From Streptomyces rishiriensis (lineage in GTDB: Bacteria; Actinomycetota; Actinomycetes; Streptomycetales; Streptomycetaceae): a DNA stretch of 64,000 bases. The notes beneath the pieces were generated by a model. That model had not been told where the DNA came from, ran no database searches, and was given only the letters and a program-made list of their open reading frames with translations. The DNA lies in the NCBI RefSeq assembly GCF_003112535.1, contig NZ_BEWA01000004.1, positions 248,001-312,000 on the forward strand, written 5' to 3'. Each line of letters opens with the position of its first letter. The stretch's first letter is position 1. The position numbers and the translations under genes are program-made. Below are positions 35,075 through 44,177 of this stretch, one piece after another.

Positions 35075-35430
35075 ACCGCGGTCAGCATGACCACCGCCGA
35101 GACGGTGATCCAGACCATCGCGCCCTTGCTGGCCTTCGTCGTCGGGTCCTCGACCCACCGGTAGTGGTCCCGGGTGATCGTGGAGCGGACCGGGGCCAGC
35201 ATGAGGGGCATCATGACCATGACCGCGGCGTAGAGGTACAGGGTCGCGGGCAGCGCGTTGTGCTGCGCCAGACCCCGGACGCCCAGGATGCCGATGCCGA
35301 TGACCGGCATCCAGTACTGCTTCTTCTTGTACTTCGGTATCTGGATGATCCACTGCATCGCGACGAGGTTGACGACGGTCGCCGCCGCCGCGATGAGGAT
35401 CCAGACGCTGGTGGACAGGGAGAGGAACAT
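35047..35430 (-). CDS. Four-helix membrane protein paired with the ALF-repeat protein
   Basis: A 127-aa integral membrane protein with about four hydrophobic segments (SVWILIAAAATVVNLVAMQW, WMPVIGIGILGVRG, TLYLYAAVMVMMPLMLAPV, GAMVWITVSAVVMLTAVGVGYAAG). It starts 20 bp after the ALF-repeat gene and so belongs to the same operon, with AGGA upstream of the ATG. No family is recognised. It could anchor, export or neutralise the large upstream protein. Confidence 0.75.
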   Translation of the reverse strand: MFLSLSTSVWILIAAAATVVNLVAMQWIIQIPKYKKKQYWMPVIGIGILGVRGLAQHNALPATLYLYAAVMVMMPLMLAPVRSTITRDHYRWVEDPTTKASKGAMVWITVSAVVMLTAVGVGYAAGV

Positions 35431-35449
35431 GGGCGTCCTAGAAGAGGTC

Positions 35450-38400
35450 CTAGAAGAGTGAGTCCCAGCCGTCGGAGATGGCGTCCCCGATACCCGACAC
35501 GGAGTCACCGGCGGCGTCCCACGCCGTGGTCGCGTAGGTGACGGCGGGGCCCACCATTTCATGGCCGAGCCGCGTGGCCGTCACGGTGGCGCTCTTCAGG
35601 CCCTCCGCACCCCACTCGATCATGTGGGACATGCCCGGCACCTTGATCTTGCCGAGGACGAAGCCGCCCGTGAGGGCGCCGACCGCCAGGCCCGCGACGG
35701 AGCCGTAGAACGCGTCGGACGTCCAGCCGTCGGTGAAGCCGGTGATGACGGCCGAGCCGATGCCGGTGACCCAGGAGACGGTTCCGAACACGCCGGAGGC
35801 CACCTCGCCGAAGGGCGGCGGGATGAGCAGGCTGAGCGCGGCCGCGGTGCCGGAGACGGCGCTGACGCCGTTCAGCAGCTGGGCGAACTCCTGCCAGTCC
35901 TTCTTGCTGCCCCAGCCGTCGGGGCTGTCGACCTTGTCGCTGTCGCTGCCGGCGGAGGGGTCGACACCGTTCTGCTTGTTCTGCCTCGCCACTTCGGCCG
36001 CCTTGCGCGCGGCCTCGGCGAGCTCCTCCTTGCGCTTGGCGACCACCGTCGCGCGGGCCTCACTGGCGGCCTTCGCGGCGGCCGCGGCGTCCTTGCCCGC
36101 CGCGGCGGCGGAGGCACGGGCCGCGTTCGCCGACTCCTGCGCCTGGCTCGCGGACACGGCGGCGGCAGCGGCGGACGCCACGGCCTGGTTCGCCGAGTAG
36201 TTCGCCTGCCGGGCCGCGGTGCGGGCGGACGCGGCCGCGGTCTTCGCCTTGTCCGCGGACGCCTGCGCGTCCTTCGCGGACTGCTCGGCGGCGTCGGCGT
36301 GGGCGTCGGCCTGGGTGGCGTACTCGCGGGCCTTTTCGGCGGACGCGTTGGCCTTGTCCGCCCACTTGGCCGCCTCCGCGGACGCCTTGCGCGCGTCGGC
36401 CGCGGCCTTGGACGCCTGGTAGGCGTCCTTCTGCGCGTCCTGGGCGATCTTCGCGGCGCGCGCGATGGAGGCCCGGACGGCCGCGACGTGCGTGGCGGCG
36501 TCGTAGTCGAGCTGCGCCGTGCGGTGGCACACCGAGTTGACGAAGTCGCGGCGCATCCACGTCGGGCCTTCGAGGGCCACCTGGGCGGCCGCCTTGGTGT
36601 AGGGGCCCGCCGTGTTGAGGATGGTGAAGACGGCGACCTCGTCGTCCTGCCTGACGTTCTCGGCGTATGTGCTGAAGAACCCGTGCAGGGCCTGGGGCGA
36701 GCCGTCGTCCAGCGCGGCCTGCGCCGCCGCCGAGACCGCCTTGCCGGGCTTGCCGTTGAGGATCCTCAGGACCGAGACGCGGTTGTCCTCGGCGGCGGCC
36801 GCCGTGATCCCGGTGGTCAGGAACGCGCCCGCCGCGCCCGTGTCGGCGGCGTCCAGCGCCGTCGCGGCGGCGTTGGCGACGTTCTCGGTGGACACCTTCA
36901 CCACGGCCAGGAGCGTTTCGCGGTCGTCCTGGTTCTGCGCGATCTGCCGGTCGGCGGCGACCCACGCGAGGACGTCCTCGTCGGCTCCGGCGAGGGCGTG
37001 CTCGGCGGCGTCCCGGCTCCAGGCGCCGATCGTGGTGGAGATCAGGTTCATCGCGGCCTGGCGGCCGACGGAGGCGGCCTGCGCCGCGTCCCCGGCCGCG
37101 TACGCCTTCTCGGCCTTGGCGACGAGGTCCTTGGTCGCGGTGTCGAGGGCGTCGGCCTGGGTGGCGGCCGTGCGGGCCTTCTCCCGGTCCTCCGTCTCCG
37201 CACGGGCCATCTCCCGGGCCTCGGCGAGGGACTGTTCGAGGTCCTGGGCCAGTTTCTGCGCCTCGGAGTCGCGGGCGGCCTTCTCGACGGCCTCGGCGTC
37301 CTGGACGGCCTTCACCGCGGCCTCGGCCGCCGTGACCGACTCGGCGGCCCACTTGGTGGCCGTGGCGGCGTACTCGGCCGCCTTGACGGCGCCGTCCGCC
37401 GCCGCCTTGGCGGCCTTCGCCGCGTTCTCGGCGTGCGTGGCGGCGGAGTTGGCCGCGTCGCGGGCGGCGGCCGCCGCCTGCGCGGCGGTGGTGGCCAGCG
37501 ACTGCGCGGTGTTCGCGGCGTTGGTGGCGCGGGCCGCCTGCGCGTCGGCCTCGGCGGCGGCCGCCCTGGCTGCGGCGGCCTCGCCCTGGGCGGCGCCCGA
37601 AGCGGCGGCGGCGGTGGCGGCGGCCTGGGCCGCGGCGGCGGAGTCGCGGGCCGCGCCGGCGGCGGCGGAACCGGCGGCCGCGGCCTGGTGGGAGGCGGTC
37701 GCCGCGGCATCGGCCGCCTTGGCGGCCGTGCGGGCCTGGCTCGCCGCCTTGTTCGCCCCGTCGGCGGCCAGCCGGGCGGCCTTGGCCTTGGTGGCGTCGT
37801 TCGCCGCGGCGACGGCGGCGGAGTAGGCGGCGGACGCGGCCCGTCCGGCGGTCGCCGCCGCCTGCGCGGCCGCGGTGGCGGCGTACGAGGCGCGGCGGGC
37901 CGCGGAGTGCGCGGCCGCGGACGCCTGGACGGCGGTGCGCGACGCGGCGGCGGCTCCCTGCGCGGCGGACGCGGCCTTGCGGGCCGCCTTGCCCGACTTG
38001 AGGACGTCGTCGCGGGCCGCGTCGGCTTCCGAGGCGGCCTCCTCGGCGGCCTTCCTGGCCTGGGCGGCGGCCTCCTTCGCCTTGGCGGAGGCGACGGCGG
38101 CCCGGTCCGAGGTGAGCTGGGCCCGCCGGCCCTCGCGTTCCACGATCGCCACCAGCTGCTCGATGGTGGCGGTCTCCTGGTCACGGGCGCGCGCGATGTA
38201 CTGACCGGTGTTCAGGAACCAGTGGATCGCGGACGGGCTGCCGTCGTTCAGGGCGCGCTCGGCGTACTTCTTCACCTCCGGGGAGGCGGTGGCGAGGATC
38301 TTGAAGACCTCGGCCTGCTCGTCCTCCCGGCGGGCGGTGATCTGGGTGTTCAGCAGGAAGTCGGTCAGGGCATCGCCGGTGCCGCTGTCCAGGGCCTTCT

Positions 38401-38902
38401 GCGCCTCGCGCTTCACGCCGACGCCGCCGCTGTTCAGGATGGTCAGCGTGGTGACGCGCAGGTCCTCCAGCTCGGCCGTCCTGAACCCGCCGGACAGGAA
38501 GGCGGCGACGGCGTCGTCGCCGGCGGTGAGCGCGGCGGCCGCGTCGCGGGCGACGCCCTTGCCGGTGGCGGGCAGCGCCTTGAGGACGGCGAAACGATTG
38601 TCCTCGGCGGTGGCGCTGGGCAGGTCCGCGGTCAGGAAGCGGGCGACGTCGGCGGTGGAGCCGGTCAGCGCCCGGTTCGCCGCGCTCTTGACGGACCGTC
38701 CGCCGATCTTCCACGCGGTGACGACTCTCGCGCGGTCGGTGTCCGGGAGGTGCGGGAGCCTCGGCAGCTCCGCGGAGCCCGCGGCGGCGGTGGCGGCGGC
38801 CGCGAGGGCCCGGGAGGGCGCCGCGAGAGAGACCGCGGTGGCCGCGGTGGCGGCACCGGCGACGGTGAGAAGCCGGCGCCTGCTCCAGTACGTGGTTTCC
38901 AA
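35450..38902 (-). CDS. Tat-exported giant Ala-rich coiled-coil protein with ALF repeats
   Basis: A protein of about 1150 aa. TTG start (GGGGGA upstream) gives METTYWSRRRLLTVAGAATA, a twin-arginine signal. ALF-type repeats (short helical units like ALPATGKGVARDAAAALTAG and FLNTGQYIARARDQE) fill about 50-270 and again 660-830. Very long Ala/Lys/Glu helices fill about 275-650 and 830-970. The C-terminal 170 residues are different: Gly/hydrophobic, with SLLIPPPFGEVASGVFGTVS and two or more membrane-like helices. Similar Streptomyces proteins are surface or secreted and often end in variable effector domains; no toxin motif is visible here. Confidence 0.8.
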   Translation of the reverse strand: METTYWSRRRLLTVAGAATAATAVSLAAPSRALAAAATAAAGSAELPRLPHLPDTDRARVVTAWKIGGRSVKSAANRALTGSTADVARFLTADLPSATAEDNRFAVLKALPATGKGVARDAAAALTAGDDAVAAFLSGGFRTAELEDLRVTTLTILNSGGVGVKREAQKALDSGTGDALTDFLLNTQITARREDEQAEVFKILATASPEVKKYAERALNDGSPSAIHWFLNTGQYIARARDQETATIEQLVAIVEREGRRAQLTSDRAAVASAKAKEAAAQARKAAEEAASEADAARDDVLKSGKAARKAASAAQGAAAASRTAVQASAAAHSAARRASYAATAAAQAAATAGRAASAAYSAAVAAANDATKAKAARLAADGANKAASQARTAAKAADAAATASHQAAAAGSAAAGAARDSAAAAQAAATAAAASGAAQGEAAAARAAAAEADAQAARATNAANTAQSLATTAAQAAAAARDAANSAATHAENAAKAAKAAADGAVKAAEYAATATKWAAESVTAAEAAVKAVQDAEAVEKAARDSEAQKLAQDLEQSLAEAREMARAETEDREKARTAATQADALDTATKDLVAKAEKAYAAGDAAQAASVGRQAAMNLISTTIGAWSRDAAEHALAGADEDVLAWVAADRQIAQNQDDRETLLAVVKVSTENVANAAATALDAADTGAAGAFLTTGITAAAAEDNRVSVLRILNGKPGKAVSAAAQAALDDGSPQALHGFFSTYAENVRQDDEVAVFTILNTAGPYTKAAAQVALEGPTWMRRDFVNSVCHRTAQLDYDAATHVAAVRASIARAAKIAQDAQKDAYQASKAAADARKASAEAAKWADKANASAEKAREYATQADAHADAAEQSAKDAQASADKAKTAAASARTAARQANYSANQAVASAAAAAVSASQAQESANAARASAAAAGKDAAAAAKAASEARATVVAKRKEELAEAARKAAEVARQNKQNGVDPSAGSDSDKVDSPDGWGSKKDWQEFAQLLNGVSAVSGTAAALSLLIPPPFGEVASGVFGTVSWVTGIGSAVITGFTDGWTSDAFYGSVAGLAVGALTGGFVLGKIKVPGMSHMIEWGAEGLKSATVTATRLGHEMVGPAVTYATTAWDAAGDSVSGIGDAISDGWDSLF

Positions 38903-39347
38903 GAATCCCCCATGGATATGCACCCGGGCCTGCGCCCTGGTCAGGGGCGGGCCGCCGGGTGTCGTCGGCTGAAGCCGTGCGGGGCCCGTGCCGGCGCGGC
39001 ACGGGCCGGCGGGCCCCGGGTGCACGCGGCGGCCGCTGCCGCACGTGGCTGTTGCAGGGGTGAACTTATGTGATCCGTGTGTAAGTTGACCAGGCCTCAG
39101 TTACGCGGTGAAGGAATGACAAAGGCCACACGGCCGAATGTCGGCTTTCGCACGGAAACCGCCGGTTCAAATCGATGGCGCACCACCCACACGGCTGTTT
39201 GAATGCACCGGCCCCGGGGGCCGCCTGACCCGTGGTCACACACCGGGCGCCCTCCCAGCGCTCCTCAGGCGGCGCAGGGGCTCGACCCACCCTTCCCTAA
39301 AGGGAACGCAAAGAGCACGCAAGGCAACTGTCATCAGGGGGACCACC
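38903..39347. other. 445-bp divergent intergenic region
   Basis: Between the ALF-repeat gene (minus) and a small secreted protein (plus). It contains an inverted repeat AACTTA (39063-39068) / TAAGTT (39082-39087), a second loose one TTCAAA / TTTGAA (about 39167 and 39199), and a GGGGGACC ribosome site before the plus-strand ATG. These could be operators. No ORF with coding character is seen. Confidence 0.5.
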
Positions 39348-39875
39348 ATGAAACACGCACGGCGGATCATCGCCACCGGTGCGGCCGCCGCGGCCTGCGT
39401 CGGCGCGGTCGTCTTCACGTCGGCCCACGGCGCCTCCCACCACACGCCCGCCGGCCACGCCTCCGCCGCCCACGCGGCCCCGGTCGTCGACGACGCGCCC
39501 GGCTACCTGGTCGAGGACTTCAACTACCCGGGCGCCGCCGCCATCAAGGCGCAGCGGGGCATCACGCTGAAGCGCGGCGACGGCCACATCACGCTCGCCG
39601 ACTGCGCCTCCGGCACCGGCCTGATGGAGGTGTACTCGCGCAGGAGCGAGAAGGTCTGCTTCCGCGCCACCGGCGCCTCCGGCCACCTGACCCTGGAGAT
39701 CCCCTCCGTCTACGGCGTGAAGGGCGAGGCCGACCACGAGGCCGCCGTACAGCTCACCACCGACGGCGCCACGCAGAACCTCGACGTCGGCAAGGGCGAG
39801 TGGAAGGCGGCCGGCGAGGCCGCCGACCCGGACGGGCGCGACTTCGTCCTGGTCGAGATACGCACCAGCAAGTAA
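39348..39875 (+). CDS. Small secreted protein
   Basis: A 175-aa exported protein: signal peptide MKHARRIIATGAAAAACVGA, a His/Ala-rich segment (ASHHTPAGHASAAHAAP), and a mature domain PGYLVEDFNYPGAAAIKAQR ending VLVEIRTSK. Two cysteines (LADCASG, KVCFRA) may form a disulfide. No enzyme motif. The next gene starts 28 bp downstream and is likely co-transcribed. Confidence 0.78.
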   Translation: MKHARRIIATGAAAAACVGAVVFTSAHGASHHTPAGHASAAHAAPVVDDAPGYLVEDFNYPGAAAIKAQRGITLKRGDGHITLADCASGTGLMEVYSRRSEKVCFRATGASGHLTLEIPSVYGVKGEADHEAAVQLTTDGATQNLDVGKGEWKAAGEAADPDGRDFVLVEIRTSK

Positions 39876-39903
39876 CACCGAAACGGGGAAGACGACCACC
39901 ATC

Positions 39904-42087
39904 ATGACGACAACAGGCAGGCGCTCCACCGCGCTCGCAGCTCTCGTGACCGCCGCCGTCATCGGCGCACCGGCCCTCTCCGCGCATGCCGTCTCCGGCA
40001 AGCCCGAGACCGACACCAGCCACGCCTACACCGCCCGCCTCGACATCGGCGACGGCGCCAAGGCGTGCTCCGCGGCCCTGATCGCCCCTCAGTGGCTCGC
40101 CACCTCCGCGTCCTGCTTCGCCGACAACCCGGCCGAGTCCGTCAGGATCCCCGCCGGGGCGCCGAAGCAGAAGACCACGGCGACCATCGGACGCACCGAC
40201 CTCACCACCACCGCCGGCGTCGTCCGCGAAGTGGTGCAGCTCGTCCCGCGTGACGACCGCGACCTGGTCCTGGCCCGGCTGTCCGCGCCCGTCGCCGGCA
40301 TCGCCCTGCCCGGCCTCGCCGCCACCGCGCCGGCCAAGGACTCCGCCGTGTCGATCACCGGCTACGGACGCACCAAGGACGAGTGGGCGCCGCTGAAGCT
40401 CCACGGCGACAGCTTCCTCGTCGACCAGGTCGGCGCCACCGACCTCACCGTCCACGGCGCCTCCGGCGCGGCGATCTGCGCCGGCGACTCGGGCGGGCCC
40501 GTGTTCACCTCCGCCGGCCTGCTCGGCGTCGCCTCCCGCTCCAACCAGGGCGGCTGCTTCGGCACCGACGCCGCGCAGACCTCCACCAGCGGTGTCGTCA
40601 CCCGCACCGACGACATCGCCGCCTGGGTCAAGTCCACCGTCGAGTCCGCCCCGTTCGCCGACTTCAACGGCGACGGCGTCGAGGACACGGCCGTCGGCGA
40701 CCCCAAGGCCGTCATCGGCGGCGACGCCGAGGCCGGCGCGGTCCACGTCGTCTACGGCGGCGGCAAGGGCACGGCCGAACTGGACCAGGACCAGGCCGTG
40801 GTGCCCGGCGGCGCGGAGGCCGGCGACCGCTTCGGCTACGCCTTGGCCACCGTCGACTACAACAAGGACGGCTACACCGACCTCGCCGTCTCCAGCCCGT
40901 ACGAGGACGCCGACTCCATCGCCGACGTCGGCATGGTCTCCGTGATCTACGGCTCCCCGAACGGCCTCGGCAACGGGCGCGCCTCCGACAACTACGCCCA
41001 GGGCGAGGGTACGGGCGGGCTGAAGGGCGCGGCCAAGGAGAAGGGCGACACGCTCGGCTACTCCCTGGCCGCGGGCATCACCCGCGACGACGAGCCCTAC
41101 ATCGTGATCGGCGACCCGGGCGAGGACGTCGGCTCCGTCGTCGACGCGGGCTCCGTGGTGTACGTGCACGGCAACACCAACGTGTACCTCTCGCAGGACG
41201 CAGGGCTACCCGGCTCCCCCGAGGCCGGCGACAGGGTGGGCACCGCCGTCGCGGCCGACATGACCAACATCGTGATCGGCATACCGGGCGAGGACATCGG
41301 CGACAAGGCCGACGCGGGCGGCCTCGCCGTCCTGACCCACAACCTGGGCCCGAACGGCAAGCCGATCGTGCGCGCGGGCATCGACCAGGACCTCGACAAG
41401 ATCTCCGGCGGTGCGGAGAAGGGCGACGAGATGGGCAAGTCCGTCGCCATCGTCCCCAAGGGCACGAGCGACGACTCGATCATCGCCGTGGGCGCCCCGG
41501 GCGAGTCGATCGTCCCGTCCGGCAGCACCACGAACGTGGCGAACGCCGGAACCGTCTTCGTCCTCGACTTCCCCGCCAAGAGCGACTGGAAGCAGCAGAC
41601 GGTGATCAACCAGGACCAGGCGAACGTCGCGGGCGGCGTCGAGACCGGCGACCGGTTCGGCGAGAGCCTCGCCGCCGTCAACCTCGCCCCCGGCAAGGCC
41701 ACGCCGGGCTGGGCGGACCTGCAGCTCGCGGTGGGCGTTCCCGGCGAGTCCCAGGGCACGGTGGCCGGCGCGGGCTCCGTGCAGACCTTCTCCCTGGTGG
41801 GCGCGCCCGGCGACCACGACGACGTCCTGTACGCCGGTTACCACAAGGTGCCGGGCACGCCGGGCGCCAACCAGCACATGGGCCAGTACATCGCCGCGTC
41901 CCCGAACCATGTCTCCATCGGCATGCCGAACGGCCCGCAGGCCGGCGGATCGGTCTACCAGGTGCCGTGGAACAACGTGCTCTCGCACGCGAGCAGCGCC
42001 GACGCGGACGAGAACGTCACGGTGCTCCGGCCGGGCGCGGGCGGCATCCCGGCGGGCGGAAAGGCGTTCGGCTGGGTCATCCAGTGA
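39904..42087 (+). CDS. Secreted FG-GAP protein with trypsin-like domain lacking the catalytic His
   Basis: A 727-aa exported protein. Signal peptide ends near SAHAVSG; residues 38-230 are an S1 trypsin-like domain; residues 240-725 are about six FG-GAP/integrin-alpha repeats with Ca-binding loops (ADFNGDGVEDTAVGDP, VDYNKDGYTDLAVSSP). The trypsin domain keeps the Ser (GDSGGP, Ser196) and Asp (about 120), but the His box TAAHC reads TSASC, so His is Ser70. I recall related Streptomyces proteins with the same change, so it is probably a conserved pseudo-protease used for binding. A strong hairpin follows. Confidence 0.88.
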   Translation: MTTTGRRSTALAALVTAAVIGAPALSAHAVSGKPETDTSHAYTARLDIGDGAKACSAALIAPQWLATSASCFADNPAESVRIPAGAPKQKTTATIGRTDLTTTAGVVREVVQLVPRDDRDLVLARLSAPVAGIALPGLAATAPAKDSAVSITGYGRTKDEWAPLKLHGDSFLVDQVGATDLTVHGASGAAICAGDSGGPVFTSAGLLGVASRSNQGGCFGTDAAQTSTSGVVTRTDDIAAWVKSTVESAPFADFNGDGVEDTAVGDPKAVIGGDAEAGAVHVVYGGGKGTAELDQDQAVVPGGAEAGDRFGYALATVDYNKDGYTDLAVSSPYEDADSIADVGMVSVIYGSPNGLGNGRASDNYAQGEGTGGLKGAAKEKGDTLGYSLAAGITRDDEPYIVIGDPGEDVGSVVDAGSVVYVHGNTNVYLSQDAGLPGSPEAGDRVGTAVAADMTNIVIGIPGEDIGDKADAGGLAVLTHNLGPNGKPIVRAGIDQDLDKISGGAEKGDEMGKSVAIVPKGTSDDSIIAVGAPGESIVPSGSTTNVANAGTVFVLDFPAKSDWKQQTVINQDQANVAGGVETGDRFGESLAAVNLAPGKATPGWADLQLAVGVPGESQGTVAGAGSVQTFSLVGAPGDHDDVLYAGYHKVPGTPGANQHMGQYIAASPNHVSIGMPNGPQAGGSVYQVPWNNVLSHASSADADENVTVLRPGAGGIPAGGKAFGWVIQ

Positions 42088-42150
42088 CCTGCCGCACCGC
42101 ACGACCGACCCGCTGAACAGCACGACCGGGCAGGAACACAGGCCCTTGCA

Positions 42151-42189
42151 CGACGAGGCGGCCGCGTCGGTGACGCGGCCGCCTCGTCG
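42151..42189. terminator. Perfect 18-bp hairpin between convergent genes
   Basis: CGACGAGGCGGCCGCGTC, three bases, then its exact reverse complement. It lies between the FG-GAP gene and the 5'-nucleotidase gene, which end towards each other, so it should stop transcription from both sides. Confidence 0.88.
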
Positions 42190-42207
42190 TCCCGGAGGGG
42201 GCGGGTG

Positions 42208-44019
42208 CTACTGCACGATCGTGATCCGGTTCGCCGTCGGCGGGGCCAGCGGGCCCGAGGCGGAGGAGCCGGCCGTCAGGTACTGCTCCAGGGCGGTCAG
42301 GTCGTCGGCGCCGACCAGGTCGTTCGTGCCCAGGCCCAGCGTGGTGAAGCCGTCGCCGCCGCCCGCGAGGAAGCTGTTGGTCGAGACGCGGTAGGTGGCG
42401 GCCGGGTCGATCGCCAGGCCGTCGAGCCTGATGGAGTCCGTGACGACGCGGTCGGCGCCGCTCTTCGTCAGGTCCAGCGTGTACGTCAGGTTGGCGGACG
42501 GCTGCAGGATCTTCGGCGCGCTCGCGTTCGCCCCGCTCACCTGCTCCTTGAGGACCTGGACCAGCTGGGCGCCGGTGAAGTCCTGCAGGTTCACGGTGTT
42601 GGAGAAGGGCTGGACGGTGAAGCCCTCGGCGTAGGTCACCACGCCGTCGCCCTCAGCGCCCTTGGCCGCGTAGGTGAGGCCGGCCCGCACGCCGCCCGGG
42701 TTCATCAGCGCGAGGTCGGTCCCCGGGTCGAGCTTGCGGCCGTACCAGAGCTGGGCGTCCGCGATCAGGTCGCCCATGGGCGACTCGGTGCCCGTGTTGG
42801 GGACGTCCGCGGAGATGTAGCCGATCGCCCGGTTGCCGACGGGGGCCGCCAGGGTGTTCCACTTGCTGATCAGCTCGGTCATGTCGGGCGCCTTGGCGAC
42901 GGTCCGGGTGACCACGTGGTTCGCCGACCTGACCGCCGTGCGCGCGATGTCGCCGGTGTAGCGGTCGTACGTCAGCGTGGTGTCGGTGTACAGACGGCCG
43001 AAGGACGCGGCCGAGGTGACCGTGCGCGGCTTGCCCGAGGGGTCCGGGATCGTGCAGGCGTAGGCCGCGTGCGTGTGGCCCGTCACCAGCGCGTCCACCG
43101 CCGGGGTGACGTTCTTCGCGATGTCGACGATCGGGCCCGAGATCCCGGCGCCCGGGCCCGGCGAGTCGCAGTTGTAGTTGTACGCCCCCGAGGCCGGCAG
43201 ACCGCCCTCGTGGATCAGCGCCACGATCGACTTCACGCCCTGCTTCTGCAGCACCGCGGCGTACTTGTTGATCGTCTCGACCTCGTCCTTGAACTTCAGG
43301 CCCTTGACGCCCTCGGCGGAGACGACGCCGGGGGTGTCCTCCAGCGTCACGCCGATGAAGCCGATCTTCACGTCCTTCTTCTTCCAGACCCAGTACGGCT
43401 TCAGGATGGGCCGGCCGGTCTTCTCGTTCAGGACGTTGGCCGCCAGGTACGGGAAGTCGGCGCCCCCGAACTTCTTGTCCGTGTAGCAGCCGGCCGTCGG
43501 GTGACAGCCGCCGTTCTGCAGCCGGGCCAGTTCCTTCGCGCCCTCGTCGAACTCGTGGTTGCCGACGGAGGTGACGTCCAGGTCGAGCTTGTTCAGCGCC
43601 TCGATGGTGGGCTCGTCGTGGAACAGGCCCGAGATCAGCGGGGACGCGCCGACCATGTCGCCGCCGGCCGCCGTGATGGAGTACTTGTTGCCCTTGCGGG
43701 CCTCACGCAGGTGCGTGGCCAGGTACTCCACACCGCCCGCGTCGATCGTCTTCGTCGTGCCGTCCGCCTGCAGCTCCGTGACACGGCCCGAGGAACCGGA
43801 CGGCGGTTCGAGGTTGCCGTGCAGGTCGTTGAAGGACAGCAGTTGCACGTCCTGGTAGCGGCTCGGCAACGGCTTGCCGTGCCTGCCGTCGTGGGCGTCC
43901 GCCGGGAGCGCGGCGGCAAGGGCACCGGCGGTGGCGAGAACCGCGGAGGCCGCGACGAGTCGGTACGAACGGTTTCGGCCGCGTCTGTCGGTCCGGTGCG
44001 GCTGGGCAGTGGCTGGCAT
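42208..44019 (-). CDS. Exported 5'-nucleotidase / metallophosphatase
   Basis: A 603-aa secreted enzyme that releases phosphate from nucleotides outside the cell. Signal peptide with a basic start and hydrophobic core (LVAASAVLATAGALAAAL) ending near ADAHDG. Calcineurin-like metal motifs: LLSFNDLHGN, AAGGDMVG, VGNHEFDEG, LIHEGG and VTGHTHAAY. The C-terminal nucleotidase domain (about 400-590) has NPGGVRAGL and the substrate stack region FLAGGGDGF. The S. coelicolor counterpart belongs, as I recall, to the Pho regulon; no clear PHO box is visible upstream here. Confidence 0.92.
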   Translation of the reverse strand: MPATAQPHRTDRRGRNRSYRLVAASAVLATAGALAAALPADAHDGRHGKPLPSRYQDVQLLSFNDLHGNLEPPSGSSGRVTELQADGTTKTIDAGGVEYLATHLREARKGNKYSITAAGGDMVGASPLISGLFHDEPTIEALNKLDLDVTSVGNHEFDEGAKELARLQNGGCHPTAGCYTDKKFGGADFPYLAANVLNEKTGRPILKPYWVWKKKDVKIGFIGVTLEDTPGVVSAEGVKGLKFKDEVETINKYAAVLQKQGVKSIVALIHEGGLPASGAYNYNCDSPGPGAGISGPIVDIAKNVTPAVDALVTGHTHAAYACTIPDPSGKPRTVTSAASFGRLYTDTTLTYDRYTGDIARTAVRSANHVVTRTVAKAPDMTELISKWNTLAAPVGNRAIGYISADVPNTGTESPMGDLIADAQLWYGRKLDPGTDLALMNPGGVRAGLTYAAKGAEGDGVVTYAEGFTVQPFSNTVNLQDFTGAQLVQVLKEQVSGANASAPKILQPSANLTYTLDLTKSGADRVVTDSIRLDGLAIDPAATYRVSTNSFLAGGGDGFTTLGLGTNDLVGADDLTALEQYLTAGSSASGPLAPPTANRITIVQ

Positions 44020-44177
44020 GCGCCCCCCTGTGGTCGGCTGGGAATAGGTGGCTCCCGTCCGGCGCAGCCTAGGGTCAACGCGCGTAGCGCGACAGGGGGT
44101 TCGTGGTTACATCCTGGTTTCCCTTTGCCCTCTCCTTTGCCCCCACTTTGCGGCGTCCGCCCCTTACCCTCGTACGC

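Noticed and set aside
35561..39073. 1170-codon plus-strand Gly/Arg-rich frame
   Set aside because: Antisense of the Ala-rich ALF-repeat gene, which has a Tat signal, family repeats and a start with a ribosome site.
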